Program-made: the position numbers and the translations under genes
The notes under the pieces: generated by a model
Databases searched by the model: none
Told to the model about the DNA's origin: nothing
What the model saw: only the letters and a program-made list of their open reading frames with translations
Shown here: one piece after another, positions 38,088 to 49,481 of the stretch
Layout of the letters: each line of letters opens with the position of its first letter
Position numbering within the stretch: position 1 is the first letter of the stretch
Assembly (NCBI GenBank): GCA_944472155.2
Contig: OX235271.1
Location: 105,041,256-105,105,255, forward strand
DNA length: 64,000 nucleotides
Reading direction: 5' to 3'
DNA from: Trichobilharzia szidati
Lineage: Eukaryota > Platyhelminthes > Trematoda > Strigeidida > Schistosomatidae

Positions 38088-38170
38088 GAACTTGGGTACT
38101 TTAACGGAGAATAAATGCATAACGGGATAATTTTGTCTGATATAGAACACGGTGATACAGTATCGTTTAC
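38088..38170 (+). repeat. Unclassified dispersed repeat, copy 3
   Basis: GGAACTTGGGTACTTTAACGG and GAACACGGTGATACAGTA parallel copies at 22318 and 36357. It is the most diverged of the three. It lies in the large SMN intron. Confidence 0.45.
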
Positions 38171-38324
38171 TAAAGTACCTAACTAAAGATGTATCACTGT
38201 GTAATAATCCAAATCAAATTATGTATTGTGATTTTATTAGATGAAGTATTTTTCAAAATATAGGGATAAGGTATGACACTTAAATACATGTTTTTGGATA
38301 TCTGTATTTGTATAATTTAAAAGC

Positions 38325-38700
38325 ATTTCCAACAGACTACAGATTTTCATCAATAGTTGTCTTCTCTTTACTGAAGAAGAGATGGCCGGTCGGAACGGAT
38401 AAGCAGCAAGGAACTGTGGCTGTGAATTATCGATGAGCCTAACAAATATGCTGAAGGAAATGGAAATGGGTTAGACGTATACTGAGGAGACAATCTAGTG
38501 GCATCACACTCTAGGCGGGCCGTCGACTGAAATGCGAATAGTAGACAACCGGTTTGATGTTCGAGGGTTACGTAAGGAAGATCAATTGAAGGAACAATCT
38601 TAAGCCATCTGTAAGTGTTATCAGAGAACCGAGTGTGATGGAAATGTGCCACTGACTAACTATGTTCCACCCTGGACACAGTCAACGAATAATAATAATC
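38325..38700 (+). pseudogene. RTE-clade LINE 3' fragment
   Basis: Parallels 25565-25970: CAACAGACTACAGATTTTCA at 38330 matches the copy at 25570, then ATGGCCGGTCGGAACGGAT, AACAAATATG, and a damaged tail CTATGTTCCACCCTGGA (about 38662-38678) with AATAATAATAAT. No open frame. Inserted in the large SMN intron in the gene's orientation. Confidence 0.65.
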
Positions 38701-39379
38701 TGTGTAATATACCCCTCTCTAGTAGAATTCACAGAGTATTTGTTTAGAAAGCAGGTACCTTTTAGAATGGCAAAATATTTGCATTACACGAATTTGGTTG
38801 CTTTATATATATATAAACAATAGAGTAGTCTATTTACTCATTACTGTTATTATGTCTTTAGTTTAATCTTGAATAGTTCATTGTAAATTTCTAAGGTTAG
38901 CAGCTAAATATATCTCATGACTGACGTATTCATGTATTCAGTAACATACGTTTTATTTAAAAGTATTCAAAACTATTAATAAGTTTTGTGGTTTCTTTTG
39001 GGTTGTACAAATAACTTCATATGACTCGTTTTTTACGTTAATTTAAGACTTATGTATTAAAACTCTGAACTACACGTTCTTTTTGTTTATGTGACGTATT
39101 TGGTCGAACTGTTGAGTTATTACCACTCATGATGGACGCTTATATTTTACAAGCACTTGCAGACGAGGATTCTCAAATAGAACGGAACGCACGGCGTCCA
39201 TTTTTTTGCTAGCCAACAGTAATCAGATAATGTTAAGATCAAAGGCACTATAATAGGTCTGCACTGGAAGCCGATATGTGCCAACAGACCTTGATCATTC
39301 CGATCCAGTTAAGACAAACAATTAAACACTCAAGTTTCAATAAATAAATAACAGCCGATAATTATTATATAAAAGATGA

Positions 39380-39548
39380 CTGTCGTTACTTGGCATTCTC
39401 GGGGTTAACGCTTTGGTTTTTGAAACAGTAAATACCGGTGTCAGGTTCTTGTGGGAATACTGCCATGCACTGGAATGCAGGGTACATCCAGTTGGCGAGT
39501 CCCAAGTAGAACAAAATGCTTCCCGCATCCCACTACTGACCAAACATT
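39380..39548 (+). mobile_element. tRNA-derived SINE, family 4, copy b (decayed)
   Basis: Shares with 24040-24240 the order TAACGCTTTGGT, CAGGGTACATCCAGTTGGCG, AGTCCCAAGTAGAACAAAATGC and ATCCCACTACTGACCA. The A-box survives partly (GGGTTAACG) and the B-box is lost. Within the large SMN intron. Confidence 0.6.
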
Positions 39549-40083
39549 TTAAAACTTAGTTTTCAGAGTACATATGAAGTAATTTGTGACTACTATTCAA
39601 CGGAATTGAGTTTATTACTATATGATTAAAAAGTATCAGAAATTCCATGGTACTTCTGTAACTGTAGAAGACGAGAGATTTGGTAAAGGAATTTGGCATC
39701 TCTACATAGCGAAATTATGTGCACCTTATCTTCAAATCATCATTTGCGAGGATCTTCTGCGTTGTGCTACTTCTGGCCTTCATAGTGCGTTTCTTTCACG
39801 TCTCTCATGTATCCTTGCAACGCTGTATCATTTGCTTTCTCTGACGTCAAATCTATCTCCCTGTTATCTGATGTTTCTATGCTGATAGACGTCTCTTAGT
39901 ATTCTACTGAAAAATCTTATCAGTAGCACACGCTACACTTCTACTTACACGAGATTAAATTATTTCTCATGAGTAGATTGAAAATCCCCATTGAGTCATA
40001 TGAAAAAGAGAAGACATTCAGCGAAGAGACTCTTTTCGGCGAATTCATTCACATAGCTGTACAATCGCATTTATATATAAATA

Positions 40084-40102
40084 TTTGTGTGTGTGTGTGT
40101 GT
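40084..40102 (+). repeat. TG microsatellite
   Basis: Uninterrupted GTGTGTGT run of about 19 bases in the large SMN intron. Confidence 0.8.
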
Positions 40103-40139
40103 ACATGAGGTTTGTCAAGTTTAGATAATTGATTAGTTA

Positions 40140-41020
40140 ATACAAGAATGATGTAGTATAGAGACAAAGTTAATCAGACAGCAACTAAAGTAAGACTGAG
40201 TTAAAAAAAAAAAAAAAACAACTAGATGACGTAATATAATTGGCTAAAATGTTACAACTTAGGTCAGGATAGCAACAGAGGTAATTACAGGTAGAGATTA
40301 AGTAGAAGTGAAATTGAGTGAATAAGTTGGATGACGTAACATGAATGACTAGAAACTGAGCGTTGTTCAGGTCAGTAACAGTGGTAGTGGGGTGTAGAGA
40401 TTGAATCGGGTGGGGGTAGAGAACAAGAAAGTTGAAATTGTAAAATGTTACAATTGAGAAAGCAAAATAATACTAATGAAGAGACAGAAGAAAAGATTAG
40501 GTAGAATTTACATGTCGGCTAATAAGATAGATTACGTCCATTGCAAGTGTAGTGATTGAACGAACTTCTTCTGTATGCAGAGTTCAGGACTTAGCAAGTG
40601 GATCGCCATTGCTTCTGCAGTTTGAAGAAGTCTGATTCGTACACCTTTAGGGAGACTACTTCTTACTCTGTAGACGACTTTGAAGTTTGTTTGCGGTGTA
40701 GCTTGGTGTCCGGATTCGATCAGATGTTCTAAGATGGAACTGCGGGGGCATCGATTTTCTCCTTTATAAAACCATGCTGGTAAGTGCTCGGTGATACGTT
40801 TGGAAAGCGAGCGCTGGGTACGGCCAACATACCTGGCTCCACACGAGCAGGTGAATTGATAAATGCACATTGATGAGGCCAGCAGCGGTAGCTTATCCTT
40901 CACGTTCACATGAATCATAGGTTTTGTGGAGAAGGTTAGTAGTTATTTCTCATGATGCATCTGGTGGAGATCTATTAATGTAGTCTTTATCTGTTAATAT
41001 GAGATGCATAGTGACATGTA
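40140..41020 (-). mobile_element. Penelope-like element, 3' part
   Basis: Minus-strand fragment of a Penelope-like retroelement: the end of the protein with a GIY-YIG nuclease (40532-40918), a decayed lead-in (about 40919-41020, with LTFSTKPMIHVN) and a 3' UTR to about 40140. The 3' UTR holds two imperfect direct copies of a roughly 100-bp unit (starting GATGACGTAA at about 40225 and 40332) and an A-run of 17 at 40204-40220. The RT portion is absent, so it is 5'-truncated. Penelope-like elements are known in schistosomes. Confidence 0.75.
40532..40918 (-). pseudogene. Penelope-like protein C-terminus with GIY-YIG endonuclease
   Basis: Open for 128 codons. CIYQFTCSCGARYVGRTQRS followed by LSKRITEHLPAW is a GIY-YIG nuclease core: YQF stands for GIY and YVG for YIG, with the catalytic Arg of the R.....R..EH region. 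The preceding Cys pair (TCSC) is typical of the Penelope version, as is the later SSILEHLIESGH with its candidate metal-binding Glu and His. In Penelope elements this nuclease nicks target DNA to prime reverse transcription. The RT domain that should precede it is missing, so the frame is a relic despite being open. The ATG chosen by an open-frame scan is internal. Confidence 0.8.
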
Positions 41021-41104
41021 GGTTTTCGAACTGGAATCACAAATGTTAGAAATTTTTGGTCGGAAAAATATAGACAAAATGATTTAAATACTACACCAGT
41101 AATT

Positions 41105-41160
41105 ATTATTATTATACCCTTGGGTTCCGAGTGGAACATAGGGCTTCTGCAACACACCAG
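41105..41160 (-). mobile_element. RTE/SINE 3' tail fragment
   Basis: Minus strand: GCAGAAGCCCTATGTTCCAC followed by TCGGAACCCAAGGGTATAATAATAATAAT. This is the common 3' end of the RTE LINE and its SINE. Too short to tell which of the two it was. Confidence 0.65.
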
Positions 41161-41344
41161 TAATACAGATACTTATCATCGGAGATTCCTAGATCTTAAC
41201 TTGTTTATTTCTGTTTTCTCTCTAGTTAATTTCAGCATCTCACTACTTTTGTTGATTTTATTTACATCATTTAAGCTGTCTACAGACAATGAGGTGATTA
41301 CCTTTATGACCTTCGGTTTTCCTCACTCTCATGTTTGTTAAGCA

Positions 41345-42450
41345 CAGCAAGTTACACTTTTATAATAATATAATAATAATAATTTTTGCTTTATTCCAAA
41401 AACAGTATTAATGATACAGCAAGGAATTTTCAGCATTCAGTACAGTATTGCATCTAATTTACTCAAAAACGACAACAACAAACAAAAAAAAGTAGATAAA
41501 CGGAATAATTAATACATAATAATGATAACAAAACGTTTTTATAGGAGCTATGTAGCAATTACAGTAGAGGATAAGGAGAAAAATATAAAATTATAGTAAT
41601 AATGGTAATAACAACTAAAATAAAAATAGCAAAGTTATAATTAAACGATAGAAAGGGTGACACCATAGAATTACAGAAAGATGAACAATGAAAGGGTCGA
41701 TTCACTATGCTAATTACATAGTAACTTATATGTTTCACGTCTAACAGTGTCTTCATCACATAAAATACGGGCTAAGTACGGTATTGTAGAATTTTTGTAC
41801 TTAGTGGTACGAGCATATAATTTCTTATATTGACTTCTCGTTCTACCTGATGAGATACAAGGGGATAATTGTGAATAAAGAGGGTGCAGAGGGTCTGACA
41901 GTACGGCCTTTGCCCAATTTTTACAGGAATTTACGTGTCTCTCGACTATGGTATTGGCGAGATCACGTAGTGGCAAACCACAAGCCCTACTCACAGCATT
42001 TAATACCCTTCGTAATACGGCATAGTCTTTTTTAAGAAGCCCAGGAAAGATTAATGGAGAACAATAAAGTAAAATGGGTAAAATACAGGAGTTTAAAAAT
42101 CGCAGAACTAAAGGTTGGCTGATACCTTGTTGTCTTAACTTTTTAATGTAGAAGGTAAGACGAAACATTTTCTTAGAGACCAATAAAATGTGAGATGACC
42201 ATGAAAGGTCCGAGGAAAGAACTAATCCAAGGTATTTAATATTGTTATACTCGTTGATCGTTTATGCTTGTCTATCGAGTATTTACCCAGAACATTTCTG
42301 ACTTTCGTGTTCAGATTTCTGGAAAACCTGAGGGCATTTACGGCCGCTGAAGAAATCACTTTAGTGAAAAACTGAGGTCAAACTGACTGTTTACTTAGTA
42401 TCTTGAATCTGTCAATGTTAACTGTCCTACATCTAGCTGTTAACAATAAA
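41345..42450 (-). mobile_element. CR1/Rex-like LINE, 3' half
   Basis: Minus strand: decayed RT upstream (VISSAAVNALRFSRN and KYLGLVLSSDLSWSSH in different frames, about 42200-42370), an open C-terminal part (41710-42183), then a 3' UTR ending in a TAATAATAAT-rich tail near 41366-41388. It differs in sequence from the CR1-like copies at 3-7 kb, so it is a separate family. Inserted in the large SMN intron, opposite to the gene. Confidence 0.7.
41710..42183 (-). pseudogene. CR1/Rex-like RT C-terminal region
   Basis: An uninterrupted 157-codon frame: MFRLTFYIKKLRQQGISQ, LRFLNSCILPILLYCSPLI, FPGLLKKDYAVLRRVLNAVS and HPLYSQLSPCISSGRTRSQY. This pattern follows the palm in CR1/Rex-type RTs: the RL.FLKKLR block, the LP.LLYCSP block, and HPL......S.RTR near the end. 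The upstream catalytic domain is out of frame and decayed, so no enzyme can be made. It is better preserved than its surroundings, so the insertion may be fairly recent. Confidence 0.75.
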
Positions 42451-43051
42451 AATTTAATTTTATCGTTTTTTTTCAAGATTGAGTAGATATTCAGATGAAT
42501 GGGTCTGTCGAAACAGTAGAAAAGTGCGTTGTTTTATTCTAAATCACGGTAGTATTAATCATTTGCTTCAATGGAACCGAACTATTAACCTTCTGGTTTG
42601 TCAAAAGTGTCTTTGACACTTGGTTGTTAGATTAATCAGTGTTGCTATCATCGATGCCAAGTTCATTGGCTTCATGATATGGTGTATTTATGTGTTGTGG
42701 CATGATTAATAGACATACATGGGACTGAACAGATGTCACGCAATAGTTTTGGTGTTTATCTATCCCCACGTACAACTTCACATCGAAATTTCTGGAATTG
42801 TAGAATGACAATTGGAGTAATTTCATTTTGGTGATCCTTGGATAACTGATTAACTAGCAGGCAGTATTCTTCATTTGTCTTCTGAATTCTGATTGAAGTT
42901 CCTTCCTCAATGTTGAATGTATATTGTTTCACATCATGTGATGAATTCATCATATAACTCGAATATTATGTTATTGTTCTACAGTTTTGTAAAGTTGACA
43001 TTTCTTCATAGGGAATTTTATTATTTTGTTTTGGACTATTTTTATTCTTAG

Positions 43052-43370
43052 TGAAATATATGAGCCCTCTGTCCAGGATGAGGCGACGAAATGGATGAAT
43101 GAAATTTCTTCCTGTTTGCACCAAGTCTCACTTGAATCCGTTGCTTCTCATAATAAAACACGGAAGTCAAAAGTTGTAAAGCCAACTAGACCTGAACTTC
43201 TTGAATTCTCTTCACATGAAAATAACTCAGAGTCTACAAAGCAACCCAGTGGATCGAGTAGATTACCATTAGTCAATACCTCAAACATTCGAAAACAACT
43301 TAACGAGTTACAATTGCATCCATTATTATTGAGTTGGTTTATATGTGGCTACCAAACTGGGTTCTATGAA
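43052..43370 (+). CDS. SMN1: SMN-like gene, fifth exon found; YG-box
   Basis: A 319-nt exon following ATTTTTATTCTTAG; its first T completes the AA|T Asn codon. It carries a hydrophilic Ser/Lys-rich linker (NEIYEPSVQDEATKWMNEIS, SHNKTRKSKVVKPTRPEL) and ends in HPLLLSWFICGYQTGFYE before GTGAGT. That ending is the SMN YG-box (human ML-ISWYMSGYHTGYYMG), which mediates SMN oligomerisation through glycine-zipper helices. The motif is diagnostic and is the main reason for the SMN call. The linker lacks the poly-proline stretches of vertebrate SMN. Confidence 0.85.
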
Positions 43371-45640
43371 GTGAGTAGATAAGTAAGAATTACTTAAACG
43401 TTTTACTTCACCGAATATAAGATTACTGTGTGTTGGATAGTGATCGTATAAAAATCTTTGTTTTACTTCATGAAAGTCTAAGGAATTTATCTGTGAAAGT
43501 AAAATTTGCTTTAATAGGTACTTCTATAAACATTGTCTCTATTGTTATACGTCATATGGTATAAGATCTAATAGATATGGTTTCAGTAATCCCTTTTCAT
43601 TCTCATATTATTTTCTCAAATATTTACCTACTTTTTAATAATGCCTGTAAATACAAATCTCCTACTAACCCTTTATTACTAAAGAGTAATTTCTGAGTAT
43701 CAAGATAGCCACTCATCCGATTTTGATGGCAAAATGAAACTTTTTAAAAAATGGATATGATAAAACCTCATGCTATAATTCGGGGATTACTGATAAATGA
43801 AAAAGTGCATTTGTTATCTATATTGAACATTAGTTTTTAGGCAGTGTGTTTTAAAAATAAAATATATATGCAAAGTTGTGCAATAGGTGATGGTGTTCAC
43901 GTATTTTGTAAGCAATGGCTATACTATATTGTTCAAACTAAAACAAGTGGTACAAATTTTGAGTTTATAACCCACTAATGTGTATACGTGACAAACAAAG
44001 TTTAGCTGTAGTGTGCAGTTTCCAGAGACACATTGTTAAGTATTGTATTTTCCTAATTCACTTGAACACTCGTGTTGTAAGTGTTGTCTGCTCTGTACAC
44101 GTTAGTGTGGAGCTGATGCTTACTGCTGTAGGCGCTTAACTTCTGACCACTAGGTAATGGGGTTTGAAGTTACCCCAACCTAAGGAGTTTCAACAGCAAA
44201 GTAGTATCAATAGTCTTCGCGCATAGGTGTGACTCATTGCCAACTGCATTGAAATACAAGTGGTTGTTGAGTGCTTTACTTGTTATTTGTATAAAATATT
44301 GACTCTCTAAAGGTATTCTACACTGATGTAATTTGTGTAACCTCTTAACATCATTCAGTTGTTTTACTTTCATTCAGCTGTTCTACTGTTTTTCATTTCA
44401 ACTAACGGTTGAAAAATACAGGGTAATTTATAAGAGTAGGTTGGATGGTTTTCACAAGATACCGATAGTATGAAACTAAATTGAAATGTCTTGATTATAA
44501 TCATAGTTAGATGTCAAGTGGCGAGATATTAGTGTCATATGTTTACCTCTAAGCAGGCTGATGCGACATTGTCTTACTTTGTACATAAGGTCAATTTAAC
44601 TAACAATACTATAGAAAGTAGCAATCGACCACTTTATAAGACGCCTTAATGTGTCTAGCAAAGTCATTCAGTTTCTCATATTTGGCTTGTGACAACCATT
44701 GTATTTGAAAGCACCATCAATATATTATCCAAAGAAGGAAATTAGATATTAATTTCAACGTGGAAATAGTGTTTATCGCTGACTTTTCCAGCTAGAGAAT
44801 TTTCAATTCAGTGCATATTCTTCTTACTGCTTTCAGATTCATTTCTAACAAACCATGGTACTGAATGGAATTCACTGTTTCGTACGCTAGTCCGTTAACA
44901 TCCAGTGATCCACTTCTTTCAAAGCTGGATTTTATTATAAACTGCCGGAACCCAAGTCCTAATGAAGTTGAGAAAGGCTACCCTGTATATATGAAATCCC
45001 TTACCCTGCATAGCCTAGGAGATAATACATTTGTTTGAAATGCGAAATGCAGTAGACAGCTAATTTCAAAACGTTGATATAAAATGTCATTCACATTGTG
45101 AGTTTTAGGGAGGAAGACATATTAACTAGAATAACTTGTTTAAATTCATCAATGAACCTGGTGAATATAAAACATTTCTATTGTACATCTTATACTTGTT
45201 CCACAATACATCCGATATAAGTCTGATTTGCCTTTACTGGCTAATGTATGCTCAAATTAGTGGATTTATAATTGTAAAGCCTGAAGAATTTCTTGGAAAC
45301 AATTTTTCGCCCTGATTATTTTTGTTCGGAATAAATACTGAGGATATTCATGTTACAAATGATTTTTATTCCATACTCTTACTAAATGAGTATCAGATAA
45401 CCGACCAGATTCGCTTAGCTAATAATTTATTAGTATGAATAAAGAAAGAACGAACATATTTACAGGATAATACGAGCTCGTTTTATTTCGTGGATTCTCT
45501 TCAACTGCTCACATCCTAAATACATAAATAAATTATTTTACAAAATTTCTGAACATACTTTTTACAATGATTTCAAGTTATAGATAGAAAGTATAAGCAA
45601 CATAATTTCACAGCTGTTGTACGTAGACAATTATTTAGTG
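43371..45640. other. Probable SMN intron, no element recognised
   Basis: AT-rich DNA downstream of the YG-box exon. No repeat or gene recognised with confidence. Confidence 0.4.
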
Positions 45641-45649
45641 TTAAAAGAG

Positions 45650-46345
45650 TAACTATTTATATAGTAATTAGCAAGGGAGTAGAGTTCAGACTTCGCTTGG
45701 AAGCAAGGACGGACTAGAGACAAAATACAAGATACAACAATAGGGTTAATTTATACATATTATGGTGGAGAGTTCAGGAGGGTAGGGGTGAATAGTGAAG
45801 TAAAATTATAAAATATAAAAATTAGCTTAGTAGATTTGAAAGCTTAATAGTGAGTTCAACTCAGTGAGCGAAAATAACAAGATTGGGTAGAATGTTACGC
45901 AACATAACAAAACAAAAAGCACTCAGACAAAACAATTACGGTTACCAGGGTGGTGAGAGATTAGTCACACTATCTTTCTGTATGCATAGGTTAGGTCGAA
46001 GTCTTTTGATGACCTATGGCTTTTACGAACCGAAGTAAAAATGCTTTTCTTTGTGTATTGATTATTTTGAAAGCTTAACTAAAATCAACTGTATGTCCCG
46101 TGTCATTGAGGTGTCTGGCGATTGCACTTGAGAATACTTTGCCTTCTGGAAACGGAAACTTTTAGGGATATACCTGGAGAATCTAGTAGACGCTCTCCTC
46201 TCAGTTATTCCTTTGTATTTGCTGCTGCAAGTGCATGTGAATTGGCAAATGGAGTTGTAGTTGATATGAACAGGATACTTATCTACTTTTGACTGCGTTA
46301 ACGAGCATATGGTGTTGTAAAGTGGATTGAGTCAATTTTTCTAAT
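45650..46345 (-). mobile_element. Penelope-like element, second decayed 3' fragment
   Basis: The minus strand reads, with frame changes, KYPVHINYNSICQFTCTCSS, KYKGITERRASTRFSRYIPK and a last block resembling the AYRKI end of the 40.5-kb copy (CIQKKF). CQFTCTCSSKYKGITERR aligns with YQFTCSCGARYVGRTQRS, so this is the same GIY-YIG family, with YKG in place of YVG. Frames are broken. The 3' UTR probably reaches about 45650. The left edge is uncertain. Confidence 0.6.
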
Positions 46346-46538
46346 TCTCCTGGCTGCTTCTATGTGTACCACTTTCAAAATGTCCATGGAGATGTATTGT
46401 ATAAATAACGATAGATTCACCATTAGAGTCAAATTTTACAAACTTCACTGTGAATTCAGTAAGATACTACATCAAAAAAATGTCATTAATCACTAATCTA
46501 ATTACACTGACTATGTTTTCATTGTGTTTTCTTATCAG

Positions 46539-46637
46539 GAATGTCAACTGGGACGAACTGTCAAACAAATTCAATTAGTTACATTATCACTATCTTCTAA
46601 TTATGATAATAGTATTAAAATAAACTATACTTTCTAG
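46539..46637 (+). CDS. SMN1: Candidate terminal exon of the SMN-like gene
   Basis: A strong acceptor (TTTTCATTGTGTTTTCTTATCAG) is followed in phase 0, matching the GAA end of the YG-box exon, by 32 codons (ECQLGRTVKQIQLVTLSLSS ...) and TAG at 46635-46637. Human SMN also has a short tail after the YG-box. The tail itself has no recognisable similarity, so the assignment rests only on the splice site, phase and position. A weaker alternative acceptor is at 50884. Confidence 0.35.
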   Translation, partial: ECQLGRTVKQIQLVTLSLSSNYDNSIKINYTF

Positions 46638-46639
46638 GC

Positions 46640-49440
46640 ATTTTACCGACTAGAAGAACAGACAGTCCTTACTGGAGGTTCTGTCACATCAGTAAAATAG
46701 CACATGCAGTTTTACTTTCAGACTAAAATAAGCGCCTGAATGCCTGATAAGCAGATGGAGGATGTATTCTGATGATTGGCTAACAAAGAAATTGGAATAT
46801 ACTCAAAACAAAGAAGAGTATTATTTTACTATTATCCTCCGTTTATCATTTTCCACTCGACAATTAGTCAGTGATCACGCTAAATCATAGTGGAAAGCAC
46901 TAATTCAAACTAGATTATCACCTGAATTCGTAGCAAGACGATTCTAAATTTCTCTTATCTAAGAGACTGGAAACCAATATTCCGTGTAATACACTCGGAT
47001 GCTACTGTCTTTATCGGCCGGATTACATCTGTTTGTGAATCTTTGTATCTTATTTGATTATTTATATTTCAAAATTCACTAAAGTTTATTTTACACCTTA
47101 TTTACTACTTTTCTCTCTTTTTTTAAAATAGGTATCTAACATGCATTCGTAATGCCGAAGCAATCGCCCATATTTAATGTGACTGAATTGTTTCTATGTT
47201 TTGTGACATTTATCAGGCATTCGATCTGTATTTGGTAAATTCTCATGTATATAAATTTTTCTACGAAAATGCGTTGTAAATTTTCATGGTGGGGTGTAGG
47301 AACTAGAGAATAATATTCATCCTTTTGTCACCTGACCAAATGTTGATGATGTATTTCTCATAATTTTGATCTTTTCATTGAGTTCCATTCTAGCCACTGA
47401 ATAGACTCACTATTTTACCTAAAAGTTGTATAGCTTGCCATCTTTCATCCACATTTATTATTCGAATAATAATTAAAATTAATTCAATGAATTATATCCT
47501 AAATACTTTTGTGAAGGTAACTAGATAAAGTTGATAATTGTTCATGTTATTGGTTTTTGTGAATTGACTCCACACGCTGGTTCGCCTGCACCAATCGGAA
47601 TTACGGTAATACCATATAAATTGGGATCTGTATGTCTGGGAAGTTAAAATCAAAGATGTGGAAATATTTGAAGATATTTCTCATGAATTAGGTTTCTACA
47701 CTTTGCAAGTCAAATAACAATGGGTTTGTCCTTCACACATGTCTTGTATATACACAAAGACAAATGAATTATGTCAGTCCAGTTAACAGTTGTGTGTATT
47801 TTTTGAAGCTGTGCGGGAAACCGTTCTGTTGAGTTTCCTGACTATGACTTAAATTGTAGTCCTTTCAATCGTATTTGAAATAAATGAATAGCTCTAAAAG
47901 GTATTCGGTTTTGTATGTATAAGTTGTCATTTTATAACTGAGAGTATTGGCTCTCTGTGTTTCTAACAACGATTATGGAGTTTTAAATGTTATCCTCACT
48001 ATGAAATTTAAGGCTGCTAACGCTTATGAAGAAATGAAAGTTTTGACCCTAGGATAGTTTTCCCAGAAAAAGTTGTTAAGGCGAATGGAGGGAAATTATT
48101 TCATTAGTTAATTTGAAATTAACGACACCAAGGAAGTCTGTGCACATAATTGATGGTTGCGGTAGGTCTGGACTTTTGACACATCGATTGGAAACTAAGT
48201 GCTTAAACCAGTAAGTTGCCCCAGTCGGAGAATTTCTTATGAATATAGGTAAAGTGGGTAGCATCCATGCAGGTTTAAACTGCCTGGTTGGGGTCCATGG
48301 GATGCTAAACATCAATGGTCTGAAATTTACGGTATAATGGTACATGATTGTCCATAGTGGCACAGATGTATTCACTCTTTGTTATCTTGCAGGCTCAGAA
48401 CATCAATAGTACTAATTTAACCGTTTCCACTCACATACATCTCTGTTTACTGTAGTTCCACCAAATTTAGCTACATTTATGTATGTTTTAGTGAAATAAA
48501 ACAACTGATGCTCTTCTCTTCAAAGTTTCACACTCTTGTTAGTCAATTAACGTGACCGCACAGTCCAAATAATATTTGCTTGGGGTTGATTACATGCGAT
48601 CTGTTTGAAGTGTTGCTATTGGTTCTGAAATCTCGCTATGGGTAGCTAACATTGTGATAGCAGCTATTTTTCTGCAGTCATTCGACTGACGTTTGTAATA
48701 TAATAAGATTTCTGAAGACAACCGTTGTAGTCAATGGCAACAGCTTACCTTATATCAGTTTGCATGCTCGTTCACAACTTAAAAGTGTGGTCTTTCGGTA
48801 AGAACTAAATACGTCATATGAACAGAGGTAGCTACATTTCTCCACTGTTAATGATTAAAGGTGTCGCAATTAGATATTAGTTTCATCGGCAATAATTTTA
48901 ACATACCACACACGAAATTAAAATCTTTTTAATTAATTTGATTTTATTCTCTGATTAAGTAGAGCTACAGTGTGTTTACTGTTTGGTCTTCTGGCTTATC
49001 TCTCATAATTGTGTGTGTGAAAATCCTTAGTTACTGGTGCTGCTTAGTCCCGAAATTTTAATCTCTTTGGAAAGAAATAAAATCAAACCGTGTAGAAGAC
49101 CACTGTGTGTAAACACGGAGCACCGCCCACAGCTTAACAACTAATATGTACAGGAAAATCCTCTCTGAACTTCCTGTGCATATCCATTGATTGTTGGAGT
49201 AAACGCAGCAAATGTCTTGTTTTCTGATTCTGGCTCTTGTTTTGAAGCGCCTAGAAGAAATATTAAGTTGTGCGCAAAGTAATGGTGATTTCCTTTTGAA
49301 GTTCAGGCTGTTTGAAATTTTTTGGCTGAAAACTGTGAATCGATAAATAGATTTAAATTTTATGTACAAAAGCGTATTGCCTCTCAAACTTACATACAGA
49401 GACACGATATAAATAACTACAGTCTAAGTATATTGGGTAA
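46640..49440. other. Spacer, no gene recognised
   Basis: No supportable gene or repeat. Minus-strand frames at 48076-48375 and 49058-49405 (99 and 115 codons) show no known domain; the first is in locally GC-richer DNA with CCTGGTTGGGGTCC, perhaps an unclassified repeat. Confidence 0.4.
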
Positions 49441-49481
49441 TATAATGTACAGTGTATCGTAATTACAAAGTATCTGAATGG

